From CAZCDM01 sp964497475 (lineage in GTDB: Bacteria; Planctomycetota; Phycisphaerae; SM23-33): a stretch of DNA of 13,364 nt. Positions 1-5,594 of the stretch are shown piece after piece (the first letter of the stretch is position 1; each line of letters begins with the position of its first letter). The stretch covers positions 1 through 13,364 of the forward strand of contig CAZCDM010000047.1 of the NCBI GenBank assembly GCA_964497475.1, read 5' to 3'. A program made the translations under genes and the position numbers. The notes below the pieces were generated by a model that worked only from the letters and a program-made list of their open reading frames with translations, was not told where the DNA came from and did no database searches.

Positions 1-41
1 CCAGGGAGCGAAAAGACCAGCGAGGCCGAAAAGTGAATTTT

Positions 42-959
42 TCAAGGTGCCCTATCGTTGGTCGAGCCGAGCAGGATGACGTTGGCCTTGCGGTCGATGC
101 GTCGCATGAGGCCTCGCAGGACCTTGCCCGGGCCGATTTCGTAGAAGGTGTCGATGCCGCCGTCGATGAGGGCCTGGCAGCAGGCTCGCCAGCGAACCGT
201 TCCGGTCAGCTGGGCCAGGAGCTTATCGGCCACGGCATCGGGGCCGGGGTAGGGCTCGGCGTCGACATTGGCCAGGACGGTCATGGACCCATCGGCGAAA
301 TTCACCGCCTCGATCGCGCCGCGGAGGTCGGCCGCCGCCGGGGCCATCAGCTCGCTGTGGAACGCCCCGGCGACGTTGAGCACCGTTGCGCCCATCGCGC
401 CGAAGGATTCTGCCTTCTCGGCGGCGCGTTGGCAGGCTTCGACGTGGCCGGACAGGACGATCTGTCCGGGGCAGTTGAAGTTGGCCGGCGTGAGGACCTG
501 GCCGTCGGCGGCGGCGTCGCAGAGGGCCTGGGCCTGGTCTTCATCAAGACCCATGACGGCCACCATGCCGGAGGGGTTGGCCTGGGCGGCGGCCTGCATG
601 GCCGAGCCGCGACGGGTCACCAGCGTCAGGGCGTCTTCGAAGCTTATCATGCCCGCGGCGTACAGGGCGGAATACTCGCCCAGGCTCAGCCCGGCCGCGT
701 GGGTCGCGCCGAGGTCCGTGCCCCGCTCGGCCAGTACGGCCAGGACCGCTGCCGAGTGCGTGAAGATGCAAGGCTGGGCGTGGTCGGTCCGGGCGAGGTC
801 TTCGTCCGGGCCCTGGAAGCAGAGCTGCTTGATCGGCAGGGAGGTGATCCGCTCGGCGGCGTCGAACACCTCGCGCGCGACGGGGAACGTGTCATACAGG
901 TCCTGGCCCATGCCGACGCTTTGGGCGCCCTGGCCGGGGAATAGCAGTGCGACAGCCAA
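42..959 (-). CDS. fabD: Malonyl-CoA:ACP transacylase FabD
   Basis: Moves the malonyl group from CoA to acyl carrier protein, giving the extender unit for type II fatty acid synthesis in the cytoplasm. Length is 305 aa, normal for the family. Seen: N-terminal PGQGAQ (residues 8-13), nucleophile Ser92 in GLSLGEYSAL, Arg117 in TRRGSAMQ, and the catalytic His201 in GAFHSELM; these numbers coincide with E. coli FabD. The usual His before the serine (GHSLG) is Leu91 here. The start is a TTG at 957-959: no ATG lies far enough upstream to keep the PGQGAQ strand, and an AAGGAG sits 6 bases before the TTG. It is the last gene of rpmF-plsX-fabH-fabD inside the window; acpP or fabG could follow beyond the left edge, but that is not visible. 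Confidence 0.96.
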   Translation of the reverse strand: MAVALLFPGQGAQSVGMGQDLYDTFPVAREVFDAAERITSLPIKQLCFQGPDEDLARTDHAQPCIFTHSAAVLAVLAERGTDLGATHAAGLSLGEYSALYAAGMISFEDALTLVTRRGSAMQAAAQANPSGMVAVMGLDEDQAQALCDAAADGQVLTPANFNCPGQIVLSGHVEACQRAAEKAESFGAMGATVLNVAGAFHSELMAPAAADLRGAIEAVNFADGSMTVLANVDAEPYPGPDAVADKLLAQLTGTVRWRACCQALIDGGIDTFYEIGPGKVLRGLMRRIDRKANVILLGSTNDRAP

Positions 960-965
960 TGGATG

Positions 966-971
966 CTCCTT
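966..971 (-). promoter_or_regulatory. Shine-Dalgarno that fixes the TTG start of fabD
   Basis: On the minus strand the bases read AAGGAG, followed by a 6-base spacer (CATCCA) and TTG. This near-perfect site supports the unusual TTG initiation codon. Confidence 0.75.
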
Positions 972-989
972 GCGGGCAATGTGGCCCGC
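972..989 (-). other. GC hairpin directly upstream of the fabD ribosome binding site
   Basis: In the transcript, GCGGGC and GCCCGC form a perfect 6-bp GC stem around a 6-base loop (CACATT). The stem ends where the AAGGAG of fabD begins. It could affect ribosome access or mark an RNA processing point inside the operon. There is no U-tract, so it is not a canonical terminator. The function is inferred only. Confidence 0.4.
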
Positions 990-1027
990 GATGAAGGTGG
1001 CCTCAGTTCTGGAGGCGGAATTGGCAC

Positions 1028-1046
1028 GCCGGCAAACGCCGCCGGC
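1028..1046 (-). other. Small GC hairpin after the fabH stop
   Basis: GCCGGC is repeated as an inverted pair around a 7-base loop, about 20 bases after the fabH stop. No U-run follows. With the hairpin at 972-989 it makes the 108-base fabH-fabD gap the only structured spacer in an otherwise tightly packed operon. In GC-rich DNA such a short stem can also occur by chance. Confidence 0.25.
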
Positions 1047-1067
1047 TGGATTGTTCTGGTTGTTCGG

Positions 1068-2054
1068 CTACAACTTCACGACCGCACCGGCCCAGGTGAG
1101 CCCGGCCCCGAAGGCCACCAGCACCACCGTCGAGCCCGGGCCGATGAGCCCCTTGTCTCGCGCTTCGGTCATCGCCAGCGGAATCGACGCGCCGGAGGTA
1201 TTGCCCATCCGGTCGATGTTCACGTAGACCTTGTCCATCGGGAAGTCGTACTTCTGCGTGGCCGATTCGATGATGCGGATGTTGACCTGGTGGGGCACGA
1301 CGAGGTCGATCTCGTCGACGGCCAGGTCGCAGGCGTCCATGCAGTCGCCCAGGAGCCATTGCATCTTCTCAACGGCGAACTTGTAGACATCGCGGCCTCG
1401 CATTTTGACGAAGTGCAGCTTGTCCTCAACAGTCTGCCGGCTGGCGGGCAGTTTCGTGCCACCGGCCGGGACGTGAATCAGATCCCACCCGCTGCCGTCG
1501 GCATGCATGACGGTGTGCAGGATGCCCTTATCCTCGGCCGGTTCGAGGACGACCGCCCCGGCCCCGTCGCCAAAGAGAATGCAGCTGCCGCGGTCGGTAT
1601 AATCGCAGAAGCGGCTGAGTACATCGCAGCCGATGACGAGAACCCGTTTATACTTGCCCGTCTCGATGAACTGGCTGCCAATGGTCAGCCCGTAAATGAA
1701 GCCGCTGCACGCGCCAGAGACGTCGAAGGCCGGTACGCCGGTGGCGCCCAGGGCGTCCTGCACGAAGCAGGCCGTCGCGGGAAAGGGCATGTCCGGCGAG
1801 ATCGTCGATACGATAATCAGGTCCAGGTCGGTCGGGGCGATGCTCGCATCGGCGAGGGCGTTGCGGGCGGCTTCGGTGGCCAGCGTGGAAGTCGACTCGC
1901 CCTCGGAAACCAGGTGGCGTGTCTTAATGCCGGTTCGCTTGGTGATCCATTCGTCGGAGGTATCGAGAATCTTCTCGAAATCTTCATTCGACATGACGCG
2001 CGACGGTACGGCCGAGCCCATGCCCGTAATTGTGGCGTGCTGCTTGCCGCTCAT
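1068..2054 (-). CDS. fabH: Beta-ketoacyl-ACP synthase III FabH
   Basis: Condenses acetyl-CoA (or another short acyl-CoA) with malonyl-ACP to start fatty acid chains. The protein is 328 aa, as expected. The Cys-His-Asn triad is visible: Cys116 in SGACSGF, His255 in VPHQVNIRI and Asn285 in GNTSGAS. The C-terminal thiolase-fold strand VLVAFGAGLTWAG is typical. The reading frame extends upstream to 2156 through plsX, but those 34 residues are low-quality shadow sequence. The ATG at 2052-2054 is chosen because it follows AAGGTAGG by 6 bases and gives the normal N-terminus ending in the GMGSAVP strand. It begins 7 bases after the plsX stop, so translation is probably coupled. Confidence 0.96.
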   Translation of the reverse strand: MSGKQHATITGMGSAVPSRVMSNEDFEKILDTSDEWITKRTGIKTRHLVSEGESTSTLATEAARNALADASIAPTDLDLIIVSTISPDMPFPATACFVQDALGATGVPAFDVSGACSGFIYGLTIGSQFIETGKYKRVLVIGCDVLSRFCDYTDRGSCILFGDGAGAVVLEPAEDKGILHTVMHADGSGWDLIHVPAGGTKLPASRQTVEDKLHFVKMRGRDVYKFAVEKMQWLLGDCMDACDLAVDEIDLVVPHQVNIRIIESATQKYDFPMDKVYVNIDRMGNTSGASIPLAMTEARDKGLIGPGSTVVLVAFGAGLTWAGAVVKL

Positions 2055-2060
2055 GGGCTG

Positions 2061-2068
2061 CCTACCTT
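2061..2068 (-). promoter_or_regulatory. Shine-Dalgarno of fabH overlapping the plsX stop
   Basis: The minus strand reads AAGGTAGG, 6 bases before the fabH ATG. It includes the plsX TAG stop, so ribosomes ending plsX would sit on the fabH start signal. It decides in favour of the 2054 start over the longer frame. Confidence 0.65.
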
Positions 2069-3060
2069 TCGGAGAGTCGTTCGGTGATGGCCTGGTTGAC
2101 CTGGTGGGTGGCGAATTCTTTGACGGCCCGGACCGCACTGGCAATGCCGGTGGCACTGCTCTTGCCGTGACAGATGATGAAGATGCCGTCCACCCCCAGC
2201 AGCGGCGCGCCGCCGTAGGCGTTGAAGTCGTAGCTGTTGTGCAGCTCCTTGCCGACGGCTTTGATCTCCGCGATGCGGTCGGGCATGGACATGGCGCAGC
2301 GTTCCAGCACAGCCCGCATGAGCCCGCCGCCCAGGCCTTCGATGAGCTTGAGCATCACATTGCCCACGAAGCCCTCGCAGATCATCACATCGCAGGTGCC
2401 GCTGACGAGATCGCGGCTTTCGACGGGGCCGATGTAGTTCAGCTCCGCATCCTCCCGCAGCAGCTCGGAGGTCTTTTTCACCAGGTCATTGCCCTTGGAC
2501 TCCTCCTCGCCGATGCTCAAAAGCCCCACGCGGGGGGTTTTCATCTCGGGAACGGTCGCCTGGCCGTAGAGGCTGGACATGACCGCGTACTGGTGAAGGT
2601 GGGTGGGGCGACAGTTGACGTTTGCACCGACGTCGCAGAGGACGACCGGGCCCTTGTAGGTGGGGACGACGACGGCAATGCCGGGACGGTGGACGCCCGC
2701 AAGCCGGCCCAGACGCATCTGAGCGGCTGCGACACACGCGCCGGTATTGCCGGCCGAGATCGAGGCGTCCAGCTTGCCCTCTTTCTGGTCGATGCCCAGG
2801 CGGGCGATGGAGCTGTCGGGCTTGGACCGCAGGGCTTCGACGGGGGGCTCGGCCATGCCGATGACCTCGCCGGCATGGAGAACTTCGATGGCCTCGGGGA
2901 CCGGGCCGTCGACTTCGCTGAGTGTCTTTTCGATTGTGGCCTGGTCACCGACGAGGACGATGCGGTCCTCGGCAGTCAGATAGGCGCAGCCAGCCAAGGC
3001 GCCAGCGACGACTTCCGCCGGGCCGAGGTCACCGCCCATGGCATCGAGGCCAATCCGCAT
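2062..3060 (-). CDS. plsX: Phosphate acyltransferase PlsX
   Basis: Converts acyl-ACP plus phosphate to acyl-phosphate, the donor used by membrane PlsY to acylate glycerol-3-phosphate. Length is 332 aa, typical. Seen: the N-terminal signature RIGLDAMGGDLGP (residues 2-14), SAGNTGACV (102-110), and the C-terminal ICHGKSSATGI region that corresponds to the conserved HGxS stretch. The ATG lies 3 bases after the rpmF stop, and an AGGAG inside the end of rpmF serves as its ribosome site. Its partner substrate, glycerol-3-phosphate, is made by GpsA, encoded about 2.5 kb to the right on the other strand. The plsX-fabH order is the widespread one. Confidence 0.96.
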   Translation of the reverse strand: MRIGLDAMGGDLGPAEVVAGALAGCAYLTAEDRIVLVGDQATIEKTLSEVDGPVPEAIEVLHAGEVIGMAEPPVEALRSKPDSSIARLGIDQKEGKLDASISAGNTGACVAAAQMRLGRLAGVHRPGIAVVVPTYKGPVVLCDVGANVNCRPTHLHQYAVMSSLYGQATVPEMKTPRVGLLSIGEEESKGNDLVKKTSELLREDAELNYIGPVESRDLVSGTCDVMICEGFVGNVMLKLIEGLGGGLMRAVLERCAMSMPDRIAEIKAVGKELHNSYDFNAYGGAPLLGVDGIFIICHGKSSATGIASAVRAVKEFATHQVNQAITERLSER

Positions 3061-3063
3061 GGG

Positions 3064-3246
3064 TTAGCTCTCCTGGTCGACCTGCAAGCTCAGACCCGGA
3101 CGGACGAACCCGCAGTTTGTGCAGGCGGCGTGGGGCAGTTTAGGGTTGTTGCAGCGAGGGCAATCGGCGACATTGGCGGCCGACTTGGCGTGATGGCTGC
3201 GGCGCCGACGGGTGCGGCTGCGTGTCTGTTTCTTCTTCGGTAACAT
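3064..3246 (-). CDS. rpmF: Large ribosomal subunit protein bL32
   Basis: A 60-aa protein of the 50S subunit. It opens with the family signature MLPKKKQTRSRTRRRRSHHA, very basic, and ends with a zinc ribbon: Cys29 and Cys32, then Cys42 and Cys45 (CPRC and CTNC). It is therefore the zinc-binding (C+) form. The frame is open further upstream to 3339, but the ATG at 3244-3246 gives the exact family start and has GAGG 8 bases before it. It is the first gene of the rpmF-plsX-fabH-fabD operon, a widely conserved link between ribosome and membrane lipid production. Confidence 0.95.
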   Translation of the reverse strand: MLPKKKQTRSRTRRRRSHHAKSAANVADCPRCNNPKLPHAACTNCGFVRPGLSLQVDQES

Positions 3247-3296
3247 GGCCAGATCCTCATTCCGCACCGGCGCGGCGGCGCGATCAGGTTTGCGGC

Positions 3297-3324
3297 GAGA
3301 GCCCGGCCAATCGGAGCCGGTCTC
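3297..3324 (-). other. Hairpin in the rpmF leader
   Basis: In the transcript, GAGA-CCGGC pairs with GCCGG-(GC)-TCTC: 9 base pairs with a 2-base bulge and an 8-base loop. It lies about 50 bases before the rpmF start, inside a leader of about 140 bases predicted from the upstream promoter. It could be an autoregulatory site for bL32, as some ribosomal proteins use leader structures, but nothing in the sequence proves this. Confidence 0.3.
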
Positions 3325-3395
3325 GGCGTTGATAAACAAAAACGTGCCGTTCGGGGGCGGAAAGACCCGCTCCGCGCACGGCAGCGCAGTGCCGC

Positions 3396-3424
3396 AACCT
3401 AGCGGCTGATGCAGAACGTGTCAA
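3396..3424 (-). promoter_or_regulatory. Sigma-70-type promoter of the rpmF operon
   Basis: On the minus strand a perfect TTGACA (3419-3424) is followed by a 17-base spacer and TAGGTT (3396-3401, three of six consensus positions). Transcription would start near 3389 and give a leader of about 140 bases. The -35 box begins only 7 bases after the esterase stop codon. Confidence 0.45.
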
Positions 3425-3431
3425 GTAAAAA

Positions 3432-4250
3432 TCACGGCTGGGCGGGCTGGCGGAGCTTGTGTTGCAGAAAGAACTCCGTCAGCCGCGTCCCCGCGTAGGC
3501 TTGGTCCCATATCTGATGGCCCATATCGGGGTAGACGATCATCTGCACCGCCCCGCCGATGGCCTGCAGCGCCCCGGCCATCTGCTTGCCCATCGCCAGG
3601 GGGACGGCCTGGTCGCGAGCGCCGTGAAACACCATGGCGGGCACGTTCTTGAGCCTCTGCTGGAGATACGGATTGCCCCCGCCGCAGACCGGCGCGATGG
3701 CTGCAAATCGGCCCGGGTACTGCTGGGCGAGATCCCACGTGCCGAACCCGCCCATGCTCAGGCCGGTCAGGTAGACTCTCGCCGGGTCGGCTGCGAGGGT
3801 TTCCTGCGTGTCATCCAGCAGGGCCATGACCGCCAGCCGCATGTCGGTATCCGTCCACCACTTGCCGGCCGGGCACAGCGGCGAGATGACGATGAAGGGG
3901 TAGTCCGGGTCGGTTTGAAGGCGTTTGGGCAGCCCGACCCCAGCCGTTCGCTTGATATTGCCCCGCTCGCCCGAGCCATGCAGGAAGACGATCACCGGCC
4001 AGTTTCGCTCGGCATCCCGGCCGTACGCTTCGGGCAGGTAAAGCAGGTACTCGACGTCAATCGATTCGTGGAGCGTCTTTTTCAGCGATCGGGCGTGCTG
4101 GCCAGTCTGCAGGATATTGCTCGGCTGCGCGGCAGGCTGGCTCGCCGGCGCACTGGACGGGCTCGCAGCGGGGAGCGATTCCTGGCCGACCAGCGGCCCC
4201 GTCAGGAAGGCTGCCAGAATCAGGATGACGCACGATGTGATGATTCGCAT
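3432..4250 (-). CDS. Exported alpha/beta-hydrolase esterase (prolyl oligopeptidase/PHB depolymerase-like)
   Basis: A 272-aa predicted secreted serine hydrolase. Residues 1-22 are a signal peptide: short basic start, a hydrophobic core (IITSCVILILAAFLTG), with cleavage probably near residue 22. There is no lipobox. Residues 25-48 are an Ala/Ser/Pro/Gln linker. The hydrolase domain shows an oxyanion-type LHGSGERG (90-97), nucleophile Ser165 in GLSMGG, acid Asp213 in GARDQAVP and His245 in DMGHQIW. This matches single-domain carbohydrate or polyester esterases and 'predicted peptidases'; the substrate cannot be told. The frame is open to 4361, but the ATG at 4248-4250 starts the signal peptide and has AAGGAG 5 bases upstream. 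It appears to be a single-gene unit. Confidence 0.85.
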   Translation of the reverse strand: MRIITSCVILILAAFLTGPLVGQESLPAASPSSAPASQPAAQPSNILQTGQHARSLKKTLHESIDVEYLLYLPEAYGRDAERNWPVIVFLHGSGERGNIKRTAGVGLPKRLQTDPDYPFIVISPLCPAGKWWTDTDMRLAVMALLDDTQETLAADPARVYLTGLSMGGFGTWDLAQQYPGRFAAIAPVCGGGNPYLQQRLKNVPAMVFHGARDQAVPLAMGKQMAGALQAIGGAVQMIVYPDMGHQIWDQAYAGTRLTEFFLQHKLRQPAQP

Positions 4251-4255
4251 GGGAA

Positions 4256-4261
4256 CTCCTT
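4256..4261 (-). promoter_or_regulatory. Shine-Dalgarno fixing the esterase start
   Basis: AAGGAG on the minus strand, 5 bases before the ATG at 4250. It supports the start at the signal peptide rather than the longer frame to 4361. Confidence 0.7.
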
Positions 4262-4271
4262 GTCTGCGCCC

Positions 4272-4300
4272 ATCATACGCCCTGGCCAGACTGCGTACAA
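4272..4300 (-). promoter_or_regulatory. Promoter of the esterase gene
   Basis: On the minus strand TTGTAC (4295-4300), a 17-base spacer and TATGAT (4272-4277, five of six consensus). The start would fall near 4265, giving a leader of only about 15 bases that holds the AAGGAG. It stands back to back with the promoter of the divergent gene at 4349, with 13 bases between the two -35 boxes. Confidence 0.5.
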
Positions 4301-4313
4301 GGCTCGAGCGGCG

Positions 4314-4342
4314 TTGCAGGCCAAGCGCAGCAGTGGTACAAT
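4314..4342 (+). promoter_or_regulatory. Promoter giving a probable leaderless mRNA
   Basis: TTGCAG (4314-4319), a 17-base spacer and TACAAT (4337-4342), the latter preceded by TGG as in an extended -10. The ATG at 4349 lies 6 bases after the -10 box, where transcription itself should begin. No Shine-Dalgarno is present, so the transcript is probably leaderless. Confidence 0.5.
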
Positions 4343-4348
4343 CCGCAC

Positions 4349-4861
4349 ATGACTGAAACACCCGAACCGAACAAACCGGCCGCGGAAGTTCCCGCGGAGA
4401 CGTCCTCCCCTGCCCCGGCTGCGGCGAGTGGTCGCGACCGCCTGGTCAAGATCGGCTTCGTCGTGCTGCTGATCGCCGCCGTCATCGCCGTGTACTCCAT
4501 GCAGACCCGCAAGCTGGACATCCCCGGCTGGGGCGACGACCTCACCGCCGCCCTCGACCAGGCCCGAGCGGAAAACCGCATGGTCGTGGCCCTGTTCGCC
4601 AACAAGCCCCCCTCCGCCACCGCGCGGGACATCCGCGACCGCGTCCGCCAGCCAGCCAATATCAACGCCGTCAAGCAGGGCAAGTTTATCCCCGTAGTCG
4701 TAACCACATCGGCCGGTTCGAGCCTGGCCACGAAGTACAAGGTCAAAACCTTCCCCACGCTGATCGTGTTCCTGCCCGACGGCAGCGAACGCAACCGCGC
4801 CGAGGGCAATGTCGGCGAGGTCCCCTTCCGCCAGAAGTTCCTCGAAAATCCAGCCGAGTGA
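4349..4861 (+). CDS. Membrane-anchored thioredoxin-fold protein lacking CxxC
   Basis: A 170-aa protein. Residues 1-30 are a Pro/Ala/Glu-rich cytoplasmic tail, 34-50 a single transmembrane helix (KIGFVVLLIAAVIAVYS), and the rest would lie outside the cytoplasm. Residues 65-168 resemble a thioredoxin fold: a VVALFA strand (79-84), a helix, FIPVVVTT, then YKVKTFPTLIVFLPDG with the cis-proline equivalent at Pro136. Where a redox CxxC would follow the first strand there is NKPPSA, and the protein has no cysteine at all, so it cannot be a thiol oxidoreductase. A scaffold or binding role is possible. It stands alone between the divergent esterase and the toxin-antitoxin pair. Confidence 0.7.
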   Translation: MTETPEPNKPAAEVPAETSSPAPAAASGRDRLVKIGFVVLLIAAVIAVYSMQTRKLDIPGWGDDLTAALDQARAENRMVVALFANKPPSATARDIRDRVRQPANINAVKQGKFIPVVVTTSAGSSLATKYKVKTFPTLIVFLPDGSERNRAEGNVGEVPFRQKFLENPAE

Positions 4862-4865
4862 TTCC

Positions 4866-4906
4866 CCAGGCCAGCAGGTGCAACTCGTTTCGCCTGTTCG
4901 GCCTGG
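4866..4906 (+). other. Inverted repeat between the thioredoxin-like gene and the DUF433 promoter
   Basis: CCAGGCC (4866-4872) and GGCCTGG (4900-4906) are perfect inverted arms. Inside, CAGGTG (4875-4880) can pair with CGCCTG (4891-4896) with one G-T pair, making a long interrupted hairpin. It begins 4 bases after the upstream stop and ends 5 bases before the TATAAT at 4912. It could end transcription of the upstream gene (though no T-run follows) or be an operator for autoregulation of the toxin-antitoxin pair. Sequence alone does not decide. Confidence 0.4.
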
Positions 4907-4917
4907 TAGTGTATAAT
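4889..4917 (+). promoter_or_regulatory. Promoter of the DUF433-DUF5615 pair
   Basis: A perfect TATAAT at 4912-4917. The -35 position at 17-base spacing holds a poor TTCGCC, and the bases just before the -10 (AGTG) may help. Transcription would begin near 4924, 22 bases before the ATG at 4946; GGGAG at 4934-4938 serves as ribosome site. The right arm of the inverted repeat lies in its spacer. Confidence 0.5.
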
Positions 4918-4945
4918 ACGGTAGCTCCGCCATGGGAGAACCAGT

Positions 4946-5179
4946 ATGACAGCCTTCAACCGCATCACGACTACGCAGGAGATCATGAACGGCCAGCCCT
5001 GCATCAAGGGCACTCGCCTGACCGTCAAACGGGTTCTGTTGGCCCTTTCGCAACATGCCGACATGGATGATCTTCGCAAAGACTATCCCCAGCTCACAGA
5101 GCAAGACGTCCGCGAGGCACTGGCCTATGCGGCCTGCAGCCTGAATGACGAAATCGTTGAATTCAGGTCCGCCTCGTGA
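4946..5179 (+). CDS. DUF433 family antitoxin-like protein
   Basis: A 77-aa protein of the DUF433 family, a helical DNA-binding type often encoded before PIN-like DUF5615 proteins. Seen: RITTTQEIMNGQPCIKGTRL (6-25), the family core of 'GxPxIxGTRI/L', then VKRVLLALSQHADMDDLRKD and YPQLTEQDVREALAYAA (46-62). The ATG is preceded by GGGAG at 7-base spacing. Its stop overlaps the next gene by four bases (GTGA), the usual antitoxin-toxin coupling. By family knowledge it should neutralise the partner and perhaps repress its own promoter; the inverted repeat at 4866-4906 is a candidate site. Confidence 0.85.
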   Translation: MTAFNRITTTQEIMNGQPCIKGTRLTVKRVLLALSQHADMDDLRKDYPQLTEQDVREALAYAACSLNDEIVEFRSAS

Positions 5180-5544
5180 ATCTTCTGCTCGACGAGGGAC
5201 TTCCGCTCCGGCTTGCCGGGTTGCTCCGCGACCGACACATCGATACCTGTCATGTACTTGAGCTTTCGATGCAGGGTTGCAGTGACGAAAGCGGATTGGC
5301 CGAGGCCCGCCAAAGGCAGGCCATCCTGGTCAGTCTCGATGCCGACTTTCATCACATTCTTGCTACAACAGGGGTTTCACGCCCTTCGGTAATCCGTATC
5401 CGCATGGATGGGCTTGCGCTGGAGACGCTGGCCGAGCTGCTCATCGACGTGATCCAGACCATGAAGGAACCCCTTGAGCAAGGCGTTGCCATGAGCGTCC
5501 TGCCTCATCGTGTTCGCTACCGCAAACTGCCCCTGTCGCAATAA
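5176..5544 (+). CDS. DUF5615 PIN-like toxin-like protein
   Basis: A 122-aa protein with the PIN-like (Mut7-C-like) layout of DUF5615: LLLDEGLP with Asp6 at the N-terminus, LSMQGCSDESGLAEAR with Asp37, and ILVSLDADFHHI with Asp55 and Asp57. These acidic positions are those expected to bind metal in PIN-type nucleases. The start is a GTG overlapping the DUF433 stop (GTGA); no ATG is near, and the LLLDE strand must be N-terminal. Family members are annotated as toxin components, but few have been tested, so nuclease activity is inferred. There are no signs of mobile genes next to the pair. Confidence 0.85.
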   Translation: MNLLLDEGLPLRLAGLLRDRHIDTCHVLELSMQGCSDESGLAEARQRQAILVSLDADFHHILATTGVSRPSVIRIRMDGLALETLAELLIDVIQTMKEPLEQGVAMSVLPHRVRYRKLPLSQ

Positions 5545-5559
5545 CCCCTCGCAGCAGGC

Positions 5560-5588
5560 TGGACAGGCCCGGCCCCGCTCGCTACCCT
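5560..5588 (+). promoter_or_regulatory. Candidate promoter for a leaderless gpsA mRNA
   Basis: TGGACA (5560-5565, five of six consensus), a 17-base spacer and TACCCT (5583-5588, three of six). The gpsA ATG follows the -10 by 6 bases, where transcription should start, and no Shine-Dalgarno precedes it. The geometry equals that of the gene at 4349. Confidence 0.4.
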
Positions 5589-5594
5589 ACGGCC

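Noticed and set aside
33..944. A 303-codon open frame on the plus strand opposite fabD
   Set aside because: A shadow of fabD, which carries all active-site residues; the plus frame shows no domain and has no promoter or ribosome site.
2055..2156. N-terminal 34-residue extension of FabH
   Set aside because: It overlaps plsX coding sequence and lacks family similarity, and a good ribosome site precedes the 2054 ATG.
1696..3243. A 515-codon plus-strand frame opposite fabH, plsX and rpmF
   Set aside because: It crosses three genes of a conserved operon and has no family resemblance; an artefact of base composition.
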